From Roseateles_B sp041913905 (GTDB lineage Bacteria > Pseudomonadota > Gammaproteobacteria > Burkholderiales > Burkholderiaceae_C), in the NCBI GenBank assembly GCA_041913905.1, contig JAYSEK010000001.1, forward strand, positions 124,001 through 188,000: a stretch of DNA of 64,000 nt. The letters are read 5' to 3'. Both the position numbers and the translations under genes were made by a program. The notes beneath the pieces were generated by a model, which was given only the letters and a program-made list of their open reading frames with translations, was not told the DNA's origin and ran no database searches. Every line of letters starts with the position of its first letter. The stretch's first letter is position 1. Below are positions 35,652 to 46,651 of the stretch, piece by piece.

Positions 35652-35725
35652 GGGAAATTCCGGGCGAAGGGCCGGGATTTTACCGGCGCCCTGCCCGTTC
35701 GCCCTGCTTCGATCCGCCGGCGCTG

Positions 35726-37042
35726 TCAGCCGATGACGTCCATCACGATGGGCGCGGCGGCGATGGGCGTGCCCGGCTCGGCCAGCGTGACGGCCGCCTG
35801 GTACGCCGCGATCACGCGCTGGGCCTGGGCCTCGTCGGCGGCATGCACCAGGGCCAGCGGCTCGCCGGCTGCCACCGAGGCACCCACGTGGCGGACTGCG
35901 GAGAGCCCCACGCGGAAGTCGATGGCATCGCTGGCCACGCGGCGGCCGCCGCCCATCTCGACGATGAGCAGGCCGATGTCGCGGGTCTTCATGGCCGACA
36001 GCACGCCGGCGCGCGGCGCAGGAATCGCCTTGACGACGGGCGCCGCCGGCAGATAGGCCTGCGGGCGCTCCATCAGATCGGCCGGGCCGCCCAGGGCCAC
36101 GACCATCTGTGCGAACTTCTCGGCGGCGGCGCCGCTGTCCAGGGCCTGCTGCAGGCGGGCGCGGCCGGCGGCGGTGTCGGGGCTGAGGCCGCCGATCACC
36201 AGCATCTCGGCAGCCAGCGCCAGCGTCACCTCATGCAGGCGCGACTCGCGGCGATCGCCCCTCAGGTAGGCGATGGTCTCGGCGATCTCCAGCGCATTGC
36301 CCACCTCGTCACCCAGCACCTCGTTCATGTCGGTGATCAGCGCGCGCGTCTTCAGCCCGGCGCCACCGGCCACGGCCACGATGCTCTCGGCCAGCTCGCG
36401 GGCGAATTCGGGCGTGCTGGCGAAAGCGCCGTTGCCGCACTTGATGTCCATGGACAGGCCCTGCAGGCCCGCCGCCAGCTTCTTGGACAGGATGGACGCC
36501 GTGATCAGCGGCACGCTCTCCACCGTGGCCGTCACGTCACGCGTGGCGTAGAAGCGCTTGTCGGCCGGAGCGAGGTCGCCCGTCTGGCCGATGATGGCGC
36601 AGCCCAGCTCGCGCACGATGCGGTCGAAGCGCGCTGGGTCCGGCGTGGTGGTGTAGCCGGGGATGGCTTCGAGCTTGTCCACCGTGCCGCCGGTGTGGCC
36701 CAGGCCACGGCCGGCGATCATGGGCACGTAGCCGCCGCAGGCCGCCACCATGGGCGCGAGCATGAGGCTGACCTTGTCACCCACGCCGCCGCTGGAGTGC
36801 TTGTCCAGCACGGGGCCGGGCATGTCGGGCCACTGCATCACGCGGCCGGAGTGCATCATGGCGCGGGTCAGGTGCACGGCCTCCTCGCGGCCCATGCCGC
36901 GCAGGAACACGGCCATGCCCAGCGCGGCCACCTGGCCTTCGCTCCAGCTGCCGTCGGTCAGGCCCTTTACGAAGGACTGGATCTGGGCCTCGGACAAAGC
37001 CTGGCCGTCGCGCTTGGCGCGGATGATTTCTTGGGCGAGCAT
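35726..37042 (-). CDS. deoA: Thymidine phosphorylase
   Basis: A 438-residue enzyme that splits thymidine with phosphate into thymine and 2-deoxyribose-1-phosphate. The family motif KHSSGGVGDKVSLML and the loop AGRGLGHTGGTVDKLEAIPG (phosphate and nucleoside binding) are intact. It is the last gene of the nucleoside operon, 4 bases after deoC. Confidence 0.97.
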   Translation of the reverse strand: MLAQEIIRAKRDGQALSEAQIQSFVKGLTDGSWSEGQVAALGMAVFLRGMGREEAVHLTRAMMHSGRVMQWPDMPGPVLDKHSSGGVGDKVSLMLAPMVAACGGYVPMIAGRGLGHTGGTVDKLEAIPGYTTTPDPARFDRIVRELGCAIIGQTGDLAPADKRFYATRDVTATVESVPLITASILSKKLAAGLQGLSMDIKCGNGAFASTPEFARELAESIVAVAGGAGLKTRALITDMNEVLGDEVGNALEIAETIAYLRGDRRESRLHEVTLALAAEMLVIGGLSPDTAAGRARLQQALDSGAAAEKFAQMVVALGGPADLMERPQAYLPAAPVVKAIPAPRAGVLSAMKTRDIGLLIVEMGGGRRVASDAIDFRVGLSAVRHVGASVAAGEPLALVHAADEAQAQRVIAAYQAAVTLAEPGTPIAAAPIVMDVIG

Positions 37043-37046
37043 GGGT

Positions 37047-37826
37047 TCAGTAGACAGAGTTGACGGCCTGCGAGGCCTGGCCCGAAAGCACGGCCTCGAT
37101 GTCCTTCAAGAGGCCGCTGGCGCCGAAACGGAAGCGGCGGGCCTGCAGGGCATCAGCGCCCAGCAGATCGGCCGCCAGCTGCAGATAGCCCTGCGCGTCG
37201 GCCACCGAGCGGATGCCGCCCGAGGCCTTGAAGCCCGCCGAGGCCATGCCCGATGCCGCGATCTCGCGCAGCATCACGCGCGCCGCCTCGGGGGTGGCGG
37301 AGACCGGCGTCTTGCCGGTGCTGGTCTTGACGAAGTCGGCGCCCGCGGCGAGCGAGAGCCGCGTGGCTTCGGCGATCAGCTCCGGGTCGGCCAGCTCGCC
37401 GGACTCGATGATGACCTTGAGCGTCAGCGGCCGGCTGGCATGGCGCACCTCGGCCAGGAACTCCTCGACCTCGCTGCGCTGACCGGCCTGCAGGGCGCGC
37501 CAGGGCAGGACCACGTCGACCTCGTCACCACCGGCTTGCGCGATGGTCTCGATGTCGGCGACGGCGCGGGCCAGGTCCAGCGCGCCGTCCGGGAAATCCG
37601 CCACGGCGGCGACCTTGATCTCCGGCGGCAGCATCGACCGCGCCTGCGCCACGAAGCGCGGCCACACGCACACCGCGGCCACCGGACCGAAGGCGGTCTG
37701 GGCGCGCTCGCACAGGGCGGTGACGTCAGCGGCGGTGTCGGCGTCGTTGAGGCTGGTCAGATCCAGGCACTGCAGGGCCAAGCGGGCGGCCTGGAGCAGG
37801 TCCAGGCGGTTCGGTGTCGTTGTCAT
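37047..37826 (-). CDS. deoC: Deoxyribose-phosphate aldolase
   Basis: A 259-residue class I aldolase that cleaves 2-deoxyribose-5-phosphate into acetaldehyde and glyceraldehyde-3-phosphate. The Schiff-base Lys is in DFVKTSTGK; the conserved VIIESGEL and SGGIRSVADA are also present. GGGAG 7 bases upstream supports the ATG at 37826 over the ATG six bases earlier. It feeds deoxyribose from the phosphorylases on either side into glycolysis. Confidence 0.95.
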   Translation of the reverse strand: MTTTPNRLDLLQAARLALQCLDLTSLNDADTAADVTALCERAQTAFGPVAAVCVWPRFVAQARSMLPPEIKVAAVADFPDGALDLARAVADIETIAQAGGDEVDVVLPWRALQAGQRSEVEEFLAEVRHASRPLTLKVIIESGELADPELIAEATRLSLAAGADFVKTSTGKTPVSATPEAARVMLREIAASGMASAGFKASGGIRSVADAQGYLQLAADLLGADALQARRFRFGASGLLKDIEAVLSGQASQAVNSVY

Positions 37827-37875
37827 GGGCATCTCCCTGGGCGGCGCCAGGCCGCCCTCACATGCGCTCGGGCGC

Positions 37876-38721
37876 TCAAGCCTTGATCGAATCGAGCTCG
37901 GCCATGCCGGCCACCACCTTGCCCAGGAAAGCCGCAGCGCGAGCGCCGGAGGCTTGTGCCTGCTGCAGGGTCAGGGCATGGGTCAGGGCTTCGTCGGACA
38001 GACCGGCGGCCATATTGGTCATCAGGGCCAGGCCCATGACGCGCAGGCCGGCGTGGCGGGCCAGGATGGTCTCGGGCACGGTGCTCATGCCGACGGCGTC
38101 GGCGCCCCAGGCGGCGAACATGCGGATCTCAGCCGGCGTCTCGAACTGCGGGCCCAGGGCCCAGCAATACACGCCCTCGCCCACCATCAGGTTATCCGCC
38201 TTGGCCACGGACTTGGCATGTTGGCGAAGCTCCAGGTCATAGGCCATGCTCATGTCCACGAAGCGCTCGCTGCCGGGCTCGCCCACGATGGGCGAGCGCT
38301 GCGGCGCATTGATGTGGTCGGAGATCAGCATCAGGCTGCCCGGCGGCATGTGGGGGCGCAGGGAGCCGGAGGCATTGGTCTGCACCAGCACCTTGACGCC
38401 CCAGGCCTTGAGGCTGCGCAACGCGCCGGCCATGCCGGTGCAGTCGCCACTCTCATAGGTGTGGGCGCGGCCGCGCAGCATGATCACGCGCTGCGAGCCC
38501 ATGGTGCCGACGACGACCTCGTTCACATGGCCTTCGACCTTGGGCTGCGGGAAGGCCGGCAGCTCAGCATAGGACAGGTGCTGGGCGCCCTGCACCTGGT
38601 CCACGGCGCCGGCCCAGCCGGAGCCCAGCACCACGGCCACCTCGGGGGCGGCGCCGAACTGCGCCTGCAGCTTGGCCACGCTGGCGTCGATCTTGGGATT
38701 GAGGGTGTTGCGGTCGATCAT
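37876..38721 (-). CDS. Purine-nucleoside phosphorylase (trimeric class)
   Basis: A 281-residue enzyme with the trimeric PNP signatures VVLGSGWAGAV, RGRAHTYE (phosphate binding), GALRSLKAWGVKVLVQTNASGSL and GPQFETPAEIRMFAAWGADAVGMST. It splits purine (deoxy)nucleosides with phosphate. The ATG at 38721 follows GAGAAGAACC. It is placed between deoC and cdd in the same operon, completing phosphorolysis of both purines and pyrimidines. Confidence 0.95.
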   Translation of the reverse strand: MIDRNTLNPKIDASVAKLQAQFGAAPEVAVVLGSGWAGAVDQVQGAQHLSYAELPAFPQPKVEGHVNEVVVGTMGSQRVIMLRGRAHTYESGDCTGMAGALRSLKAWGVKVLVQTNASGSLRPHMPPGSLMLISDHINAPQRSPIVGEPGSERFVDMSMAYDLELRQHAKSVAKADNLMVGEGVYCWALGPQFETPAEIRMFAAWGADAVGMSTVPETILARHAGLRVMGLALMTNMAAGLSDEALTHALTLQQAQASGARAAAFLGKVVAGMAELDSIKA

Positions 38722-38753
38722 GGTTCTTCTCCGTGTTCTCTTGGTTTGGACGC

Positions 38754-39173
38754 TCAGAAGCGGAGATGGTCCGGTCCGAAGCTCGCCGGCAGCAGTTGCT
38801 CCAGCGTCCAGTGGGCCTTGATGCCCGCCGGGTCTGCGGCGATCACGAGCAGATCGCCGCTGTTGAATTCGCGCAGCTTCTGGCGGCAACCGCCGCAGGG
38901 CGTGATGATCTCGGGGCCGGGGCCCATCACCAGCACCGCGCGGGCCTGGCGGCCGCCGGCCATCACCATGGCGCCCAGGGCAGTCGCCTCGGCACACCAG
39001 CCTTGCGGGTAGGCTGCGTTCTCGACATTGCAGCCGGCGTGCACGCGGCCCTGCTCGTCGAGCACCGCGGCGCCCACGGCGTACTTCGAGTAGGGCGAAT
39101 GGGAATGGGCACGCGCCGCGGTGGCGGCGGCCAGCAGCTGCTGCAGCAGTGCGTCGTTGAGAGGCAGCATCAT
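38754..39173 (-). CDS. cdd: Cytidine deaminase
   Basis: A 139-residue homotetramer-type cytidine deaminase. Zinc ligands are seen in CAEATA (WCAEATALGAM, with the catalytic Glu) and PCGGCRQ; NVENAAYP binds the nucleoside. It converts (deoxy)cytidine to (deoxy)uridine. Two adjacent ATG codons (39173 and 39170) are possible; AAGGA lies 3 or 6 bases upstream. It starts 7 bases after the permease stop. Confidence 0.96.
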   Translation of the reverse strand: MMLPLNDALLQQLLAAATAARAHSHSPYSKYAVGAAVLDEQGRVHAGCNVENAAYPQGWCAEATALGAMVMAGGRQARAVLVMGPGPEIITPCGGCRQKLREFNSGDLLVIAADPAGIKAHWTLEQLLPASFGPDHLRF

Positions 39174-39180
39174 GGGTCCT

Positions 39181-40146
39181 TCAGCGTTCCTTGACATAGG
39201 GCCGGCCCAGCGCCTTGGGCGCCAGGGCCTGGCCGATGAAGCCGGCCAGCAGGATCACGGTCAGCAGGTAGGGCAGCGCCTGGATGGCCTGCACCGGCAC
39301 CTCGCCGATGCCCGGCAGCTTCACGCCCTGCAGGCGGATGGCGACAGCATCGAGGAATCCGAACAGCAGGCAAGCTGCTGCCGTAGGCAGGGGCTTCCAC
39401 TTGCCGAAGATCATCGCGGCCAGCGCGATGTAGCCGCGGCCGGCGGTCATATTGGGCGCGAAGGAAGCGTTCTGGGCCAGGGTCAGGTAGCTGCCGGCGA
39501 GGCCGCACAGCAGGCCGTTGAGCAGCAGCGCGCCATAGCGCAGGCCCTTCACCGAAACGCCCGCGGCCTCGACCATGGCCGGGTTCTCGCCCACGGCCCG
39601 CAGGCGCAGGCCCGGTCGCGTGCGTTCGAGGAAATACCAGACCGCGATCACCAGCGCAAAGGCGGCATAGACCAGGCCGTTGTGGCTCAGCAGTCCGTGG
39701 CCGAAGATGGAAGCCAGCCATTGGCCTTCGGCAGGCTCGGCAAAACCTGGCACCAACCCGTGCAGACGCACTTCGGGAGAGACCGGCGGCGTCTGACCGC
39801 CCTGGGCGAACCAGGCGATGCCCAGCACCACGGTCAGCCCGGCCGACACCATGTTGATGGCCACGCCCGACACCACCTGGTCACCGCGATGGCTGACACA
39901 GGCAAAGCCATGGACCAGCGACCAGGCGCAGGCCACCAGCAGCGCGGCGCCGATGGCCAGCAGTGTGGAGCCGCTCATCGCACCGACCGCCGCCGCGGCA
40001 AAGGCCGCCGACAGCATCTTGCCTTCGAGGCCCAGGTCCACCACGCCGGAGCGCTCGGACAGCAGGCCTGCCAGCGCGCCCAGCAGCAGCGGCGTGGTGA
40101 CGCGCAGGGTGGAGGCGATCACCGATCCGATCAGGACCTCATCCAT
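39181..40146 (-). CDS. Nucleoside ABC transporter permease (second subunit)
   Basis: A 321-residue membrane protein of the BMP-associated importer family (like YufQ/NupQ). About eight hydrophobic helices span the protein; the conserved segments are ERSGVVDLGLEGKML at the N-terminus, RAVGENPAMVEAAGV in the ATPase-coupling region and GRGYIALAAMIFGKW. It forms the inner membrane channel together with the permease encoded upstream, which overlaps it by 8 bases. Confidence 0.93.
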   Translation of the reverse strand: MDEVLIGSVIASTLRVTTPLLLGALAGLLSERSGVVDLGLEGKMLSAAFAAAAVGAMSGSTLLAIGAALLVACAWSLVHGFACVSHRGDQVVSGVAINMVSAGLTVVLGIAWFAQGGQTPPVSPEVRLHGLVPGFAEPAEGQWLASIFGHGLLSHNGLVYAAFALVIAVWYFLERTRPGLRLRAVGENPAMVEAAGVSVKGLRYGALLLNGLLCGLAGSYLTLAQNASFAPNMTAGRGYIALAAMIFGKWKPLPTAAACLLFGFLDAVAIRLQGVKLPGIGEVPVQAIQALPYLLTVILLAGFIGQALAPKALGRPYVKER

Positions 40147-41253
40147 TCTTGGCCTCCTTGCGCTTCAGGGCGGCATAGAGCTTCGCAAACATCGGCGCCG
40201 ACACCATGGCCATCGCGCCCGCGAACAGCACGATCAGGCCCTGCACCGTCACCACCATCTCGCGCGAGAAGCCCGGCACCTCGAAGGACACCTCGACCCC
40301 GCCCTGGTACAGCACGCCGAACAGCAGCGAAGCCATGACGATGCCCACCGGGTGGTTGCGGCCCATCAGCGACACGGCGATGCCGGTGAAGCCGGCGCCG
40401 GCCACGAAGTCCAGGGTCAGCTTGCCCTGCACGCCGGAAATCTCGTTGATGGCCATCAGCCCGGCCAGCGCGCCGGAGACGCCCATGGCCACCAGCACCT
40501 GCAGGCGCGGGCGGATGCCGGCGTAATGCGCGGCCTCGGGCGCGGACCCCACGGCACGCAGCCGGTAGCCGGCGCGGCTCTTCCACAGGAACCACCAGAC
40601 GAAGACGCAGGCCAGCAGGGCCAGCACCAGGCTCAGGTTCAGCGGCGAAGACGGCCATTCCAGGCCGAACTTCTCGGCCAGCGCATGCAGAGTGGGCATG
40701 CGGGCGCTGTCGGCGAACTCCAGGCTCTCTGGCGACATCGAGCCCGCCGGGCGCAGCCAATTGACCAGCAGGTACACGTTCAGGCTCGCGGCCAGGAAGT
40801 TGAACATGATGGTCGTGATCACGATGTGGCTGCCGCGCCAGGCCTGCAGATAGGCCGGCACCGCCGCCCAGGCCGCACCGAACAGCGCGGCGCCCAGCAC
40901 CAGCAGGGGCAGCATGACGGCGGCCGGCAGCTTGGGCGAGAGCCACAGCGCCAGCAGCGCCACGCCCAGGCCGCCGAAGGTCGCCTGCCCTTCCCCGCCG
41001 ATGTTGAAAAGCCCGCCATGGAAAGCCACCGCCACGGCCAGGCCGGTGAAGATGAAGGTGGTCGTGTAGTAGAGCGTGTAGCCCAGGCCGCGTCCGCTGC
41101 CCAGCGCGCCCTCGACCAGCACCGAGAAGGTCTGCGCGGGGCTTTGATGGATGGCCAGCACGACCAGGGCGGCCACGCCCAGCGCGACCAGAAGATTCCA
41201 CAGCGGCAGCAGCACCAGGTCCATCCAGCGCGGCAGGGTCAGCGATTGCGCAC

Positions 41254-41257
<4 letters not shown>
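40139..41257 (-). CDS. Nucleoside ABC transporter permease (first subunit)
   Basis: A 372-residue permease related to YufP/NupP of nucleoside importers, with about ten hydrophobic helices. Typical motifs are FNIGGEGQATFGGLG, RAVGSAPEAAHYAGI (coupling helix) and AGAGFTGIAVSLMGRNHPVGI. It overlaps the ATPase gene by four bases upstream and the second permease by eight bases downstream, so the three are translated together. Confidence 0.93.
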
Positions 41258-42816
<1,559 letters not shown>

Positions 42817-42892
42817 GGTGATTGGGGAATGTGGCGCTGGGCGGGCGCCGCACCGGACGCCCCGCGATTTCCAGGCGGCAGGACCGGACGGG

Positions 42893-42906
42893 GGGTCAGG
42901 TCTTGC
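42893..42906 (+). repeat. Dispersed 14-mer, copy 9 (between the BMP gene and its ATPase gene)
   Basis: Exact copy in the 102-base gap of the nucleoside operon. Confidence 0.85.
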
Positions 42907-42918
42907 CGCGGGGGCTCG

Positions 42919-43902
42919 TCAGTACTTGCAGGCGTTGTCCGCCATGTAGTCGGCGACCTTGATCTTGCCGGCGATGATGTCGGCCTTGTAGGCCTCCAGC
43001 TTGGCCTTGAGCTGCGGGCTGATCAGCTTGGCGTTGTGCTGGTCGACCGCGTACTCGACGCCGTTCTCGGCCAGGCCCAGGATCTGGACGCCCGGCTTCC
43101 ACTCCTTCAGCACGTTGTAGACGGCGACGTCCACGCGCTTGACCATGGAGCTGAGCATGGTGCCAGGCTGCAGGTGGTTCTGGTTGCTGTCCACGCCGAT
43201 GGCGAGCTTGCCGGCGTCCTTGGCCGCCTGGTAGACGCCCACGCCGGTGCCGCCGGCGGCCGCGAAGACCACGTCCACGCCCTTGGCGAACTGGGCCTTG
43301 GCCAGCTCGCCGCCGCGGGTCGGGTCGTTCCAGGCGGTGGCCGTGGTGCCGGTCATGTTGGCCTGGATGTCGATCTTGGGATTGGCCGCCTTGGCGCCCT
43401 GCTCATAGCCGCACTGGAACTTGCGGATCAGCGGGATGTCCATGCCGCCCACGAAGCCCACCTTGCCGGTCTTGCTGGTCAGCGCGGCCATGGCGCCGAT
43501 CAGGAAGCTGCCCTCATGCTCCTTGAAGACCACGGCCTGCACATTGGGCAGGCTGACCTTCTCGTCGATGATCACGAACTTGGTCTTCGGAAAATCCTTG
43601 GCGACCTGCTGCAGCGCCGAAGCCTGGGCAAAGCCCACCGAGATGATGGGGCTGGCGCCCCGCTCGGCCATGCGGCGGATGGCCTGGGCGCGCTGGGTGT
43701 CGTTGCTGATCTCGAATTCGAGGTAGCTCTTGCCGGTCTCGGCCTTCCAGCGTTCGATGCCGCGGTAGGCGGCCTCGTTGAAGCTCTTGTCGAACTTGCC
43801 GCCCATGTCAAAGATGACGGCCGGCTGCTGGGCCTGCGCCGCGGTGGCGGTCAGGGCCAGCGCAGCAAGGGCGGCGGCAGCGAGAGCGTGCAGGGTCTTC
43901 AT
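42919..43902 (-). CDS. BMP-family nucleoside-binding protein
   Basis: A 327-residue periplasmic binding protein (Bmp/Med/PnrA family) with a signal peptide ending near ATAAQAQ. Family features are IFDMGGKFDKSFNEAAYRG, FVGGMDIPLIRKFQCGYEQG and AAAGGTGVGVYQAAKDAG. It lacks a lipobox, so it should be soluble in the periplasm. I chose the ATG at 43902, the only one that gives a clean signal peptide. It is the first gene of the nucleoside operon; a LacI-like palindrome lies about 145 bases upstream. Confidence 0.94.
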   Translation of the reverse strand: MKTLHALAAAALAALALTATAAQAQQPAVIFDMGGKFDKSFNEAAYRGIERWKAETGKSYLEFEISNDTQRAQAIRRMAERGASPIISVGFAQASALQQVAKDFPKTKFVIIDEKVSLPNVQAVVFKEHEGSFLIGAMAALTSKTGKVGFVGGMDIPLIRKFQCGYEQGAKAANPKIDIQANMTGTTATAWNDPTRGGELAKAQFAKGVDVVFAAAGGTGVGVYQAAKDAGKLAIGVDSNQNHLQPGTMLSSMVKRVDVAVYNVLKEWKPGVQILGLAENGVEYAVDQHNAKLISPQLKAKLEAYKADIIAGKIKVADYMADNACKY

Positions 43903-44046
43903 GGTGGGCAATTCCATCTCGACAGAAAGACAACAGGACAAGGGGGACGACGGGCTCGCGACCTTGCCGCAAGTCCGCCCCGGCGCTGCGACTGCAGCAA
44001 CGCCAGCGCATTCTAGAAAGCGGGAGTGTATCGGCGAATCAGGAAA

Positions 44047-44064
44047 ACGCTAAACGTTTGCGCG
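44047..44064. promoter_or_regulatory. LacI/PurR-like operator
   Basis: ACGCTAAACGTTTGCGCG is centred on the perfect octamer AAACGTTT (44052-44059), with partly matching GC flanks. The centre CG and AAACGTTT core are typical of LacI-family operators such as PurR and CytR-type sites. It lies about 145 bases from the BMP gene, so a purine or nucleoside repressor may act here. No such repressor gene is in the window. Confidence 0.45.
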
Positions 44065-44240
44065 CTCGTATTTTCGAGCATTTTGCAAAGCGGAACCCCT
44101 GCGGGGCGCTGTCCTGCGCATCCGTGCCCAGGCGCGGCGACGGGCCTTGGAGCGGCCGGCGCCCCCGCCCACCCTCACCCATGGGGCGGCCCCTGCAAAT
44201 TCACGGCTCCGCCTTGCGCTGCGTCAAGCACCGCCCAATA

Positions 44241-44259
44241 AATGCGAGTCTTTCTCATT
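44241..44259 (+). promoter_or_regulatory. Fur box upstream of feoA
   Basis: AATGCGAGTCTTTCTCATT matches the common 19-base betaproteobacterial Fur site (AATGAGAATCATTCTCATT) at 16 of 19 positions. It lies 46 bases before the feoA start I chose. Iron-loaded Fur would repress the ferrous iron uptake genes. Confidence 0.75.
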
Positions 44260-44305
44260 TAGAATGTCACCATCCACGTCCAGAGCCTTGCTCGCGGCAG
44301 ACATC

Positions 44306-44614
44306 ATGATTGCAGCCCCGTCCTTCACGCTGGCCCAGGCCGGCATCGGCCAGGCCCACCGGGTCAAGTCCCTGCATGCGCCAGCGCATGCGCCGGAATG
44401 GTCGCAGTGGCTGGAGGAGATCGGCTTCGTGAGTGGCGAGCATGTCTCGGTGCTGGCCAAGGGCCTGCCGGGCGCCGATCCGCTGGTGGTGCGCATCGGT
44501 CAATCCACCTTCGCCCTGCGCCGCGCCGAGGCCGCCTGCATCGAGCTGGCCCTCCCCCACGAAGCCCCTGAACTGACGAGCGCGCCTGCCCTGGGCCAGC
44601 AAGCGCTGGCATGA
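44306..44614 (+). CDS. feoA: Ferrous iron transport protein A
   Basis: A 102-residue protein with one SH3-like FeoA domain: WLEEIGFVSGEHVSVLAKGLPGADPLVVRIGQSTFALRRAEA follows the family pattern of G-F, a beta strand and a conserved LRxxEA. It binds FeoB and helps Fe2+ transport. The ATG at 44306 is chosen because the earlier ATG at 44264 almost touches the Fur box and would leave no leader. The N-terminal 15 residues and the tail after LALPHEA are additions with no clear function. feoB follows after 70 bases. Confidence 0.87.
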   Translation: MIAAPSFTLAQAGIGQAHRVKSLHAPAHAPEWSQWLEEIGFVSGEHVSVLAKGLPGADPLVVRIGQSTFALRRAEAACIELALPHEAPELTSAPALGQQALA

Positions 44615-44684
44615 GCGTTGTGCACCCGCCCGAAGGGGCTCATTCCCGCCCGGCGGGACAGCACGCAGTGCGAGAAATGTTCCC

Positions 44685-46556
44685 ATGAGCGAAGCCGTCA
44701 TCCATCTGCATCCTGCCGGCCCGCTGCTGGCGCTGGTCGGCAATCCGAACTGCGGCAAGACCGCCCTCTTCAACCGCCTGACGGGCAGCCGGCAGAAGGT
44801 GGCCAACTACGCCGGCGTGACCGTCGAGCGCAAGGAAGGCCGCGTCCAGACACCGCAAGGCAAGCACCTGCGACTGCTGGACCTGCCGGGCACCTACAGC
44901 CTCTACCCCCGCTCACCCGACGAGCGCGTCACCTGCGACGTGCTGGCCGGCCGGGCGGTCGGCGAGAAGCGTCCGGACCTGGTCGTCTGCGTGCTGGACG
45001 CCACCAACCTGCGCCGCAATCTGCGCCTGGTACTGGCCGTGCAGCGCATGGGACTGCCCTGCGTGGTGGCGCTGAACATGGCCGACCTGGCGGCCAAGCG
45101 CGGCCTGCACATCGACACCGACAAGCTGTCCCGCGCCCTGGGCGTGCCCGTGCTGCGCACCGTGGCCACCAAGGGCGAAGGCCTGGACGAGCTGCGCGAG
45201 CTGCTGGGCCAGCGCGAGCATTGGCCGGAGATTCCGCACCAGGGCGAACCCAGCACCGACCCGCTGGACCAGGCCCGCGTCAACGCCCTGCTGCACGAGC
45301 TGGGGCTGGACCAGCAGACGCCGGAGCTGCCCAGCGACCAGCTGGACCGCTTCGTGCTGCACCCGGTCTTCGGCCCGGTGCTGCTGGCGGTGCTGCTGTT
45401 CTTCCTGTTCCAGGCCGTGTTCAGCTGGGCCGAGCCGCCCAAGGAGCTGATCGAGTCCGGCATCGCCTGGCTGGGCGTCCAGGTGGGCGGGCTGATGCCG
45501 GAGAGCTGGCTGCGCAGCCTGATCGTGGACGGCCTCATCGCCGGTGTGGGCGGCGTGCTGGTGTTCCTGCCGCAGATCCTGATCCTGTTCTTCTTCATCC
45601 TGGTGCTGGAGGAGTCCGGCTACCTGCCCCGCGCAGCCTTTCTGCTCGATCGCATCATGGGCAGCGTGGGCCTGTCCGGCCGCAGCTTCATCCCCCTGCT
45701 CTCCAGCTTTGCCTGTGCGATCCCCGGCATCATGGCCACGCGCTCCATCGCCAATCCGCGCGATCGGCTGGTGACCATCCTGATCGCGCCCATGATGACC
45801 TGCTCGGCGCGCCTGCCGGTCTATGCGCTGCTGATCGGCGCCTTCATCCCGCAGCGGCAGCTGTGGGGCGGCGTCCAGCTGCAGGGTCTGGTGCTTTTCG
45901 CGCTGTACCTGGCGGGCATCGTCGGCGCGATGGGTGTGGCCTGGGTGCTCAAGCGCTTCACCAGCGGCCAGCAGACCCGGCCGCTGATGATGGAGCTGCC
46001 CAGCTACCACTGGCCGCATCCACGCAACATCGCCATCGGCCTGTGGCAGCGCGCGGTGATCTTCCTGAAGCGGGTGGGCGGCATCATCCTGGTGCTGACC
46101 CTGCTGCTGTGGCTGCTGGCCAGCTTCCCCGGCCCGCCGGAGGGCGCCACGGGGCCGGCCATCCAGTACAGCCTTGCCGGCATGCTGGGCCGCGGGCTGG
46201 CGGTGATCTTCGAGCCCATTGGCTTCAACTGGCAGATCAGCCTGGCGCTGGTGCCCGGGCTGGCCGCCCGCGAGATCGCCATCAGCGCCCTGGGCACCGT
46301 CTATTCATTGGCGGCCACGGGCGAGGACACGGCCCAGGCCCTGGCCCCGCTGATTGCGCAGAGCTGGGGGCTGCCCACAGCCTTCTCGCTGCTGGCCTGG
46401 TTCGTCTTCGCCCCGCAATGCGTGGCCACGCTGGCGGCGGTGCGGCGTGAAACCGGCGGCATGAAGATTCCGCTGATCATGGTCAGCTACCTCTTTGGCC
46501 TGGCCTACCTGGCGTCCTACGTCACCTTCCATGTCAGCCGGTATTTGCTGAGCTAG
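44685..46556 (+). CDS. feoB: Ferrous iron transporter FeoB
   Basis: A 623-residue inner membrane protein with an N-terminal G domain: G1 GNPNCGKT (19-26), G2 around VTVERKEG, G3 DLPGTYSL, G4 NMAD. A GDI helical domain and about eight to ten membrane helices follow, with the two gate motifs including CAIPGIMATR and LVPGLAAREI, plus the Cys of MMTCSARLPVY. It imports Fe2+ with GTP hydrolysis. It is somewhat shorter than E. coli FeoB (773 residues), as usual in betaproteobacteria. No feoC gene follows. Confidence 0.97.
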   Translation: MSEAVIHLHPAGPLLALVGNPNCGKTALFNRLTGSRQKVANYAGVTVERKEGRVQTPQGKHLRLLDLPGTYSLYPRSPDERVTCDVLAGRAVGEKRPDLVVCVLDATNLRRNLRLVLAVQRMGLPCVVALNMADLAAKRGLHIDTDKLSRALGVPVLRTVATKGEGLDELRELLGQREHWPEIPHQGEPSTDPLDQARVNALLHELGLDQQTPELPSDQLDRFVLHPVFGPVLLAVLLFFLFQAVFSWAEPPKELIESGIAWLGVQVGGLMPESWLRSLIVDGLIAGVGGVLVFLPQILILFFFILVLEESGYLPRAAFLLDRIMGSVGLSGRSFIPLLSSFACAIPGIMATRSIANPRDRLVTILIAPMMTCSARLPVYALLIGAFIPQRQLWGGVQLQGLVLFALYLAGIVGAMGVAWVLKRFTSGQQTRPLMMELPSYHWPHPRNIAIGLWQRAVIFLKRVGGIILVLTLLLWLLASFPGPPEGATGPAIQYSLAGMLGRGLAVIFEPIGFNWQISLALVPGLAAREIAISALGTVYSLAATGEDTAQALAPLIAQSWGLPTAFSLLAWFVFAPQCVATLAAVRRETGGMKIPLIMVSYLFGLAYLASYVTFHVSRYLLS

Positions 46557-46637
46557 CGGGCCCCTCAATAAGGAGCCGCGGCGAGCGAGCAGCGATACGC
46601 GATACGCGAGCGGAGGACACGCCCATGCGAGCAAAGA

Positions 46638-46651
46638 GGGTCAGGTCTTGC
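46638..46651 (+). repeat. Dispersed 14-mer, copy 10 (downstream of feoB)
   Basis: Exact copy; flanked so that GAGGG and CCCTC pair around it. Confidence 0.85.

Larger units (their letters stand above)
43903..44305. promoter_or_regulatory. Divergent control region, nucleoside operon and feoAB
   Basis: About 400 bases without a gene separate the leftward nucleoside operon from the rightward feoAB genes. It holds a LacI/PurR-like palindrome (44047-44064), a small hairpin (GCTCG at 44064 with CGAGC at 44075) and a Fur box (44241-44259). The stretch 44090-44220 is GC-rich and I see nothing else in it. Confidence 0.6.

Noticed and set aside
44264..44305. Upstream ATG for feoA
   Set aside because: It lies 5 bases after the Fur box, which leaves no space for a promoter and ribosome binding site.
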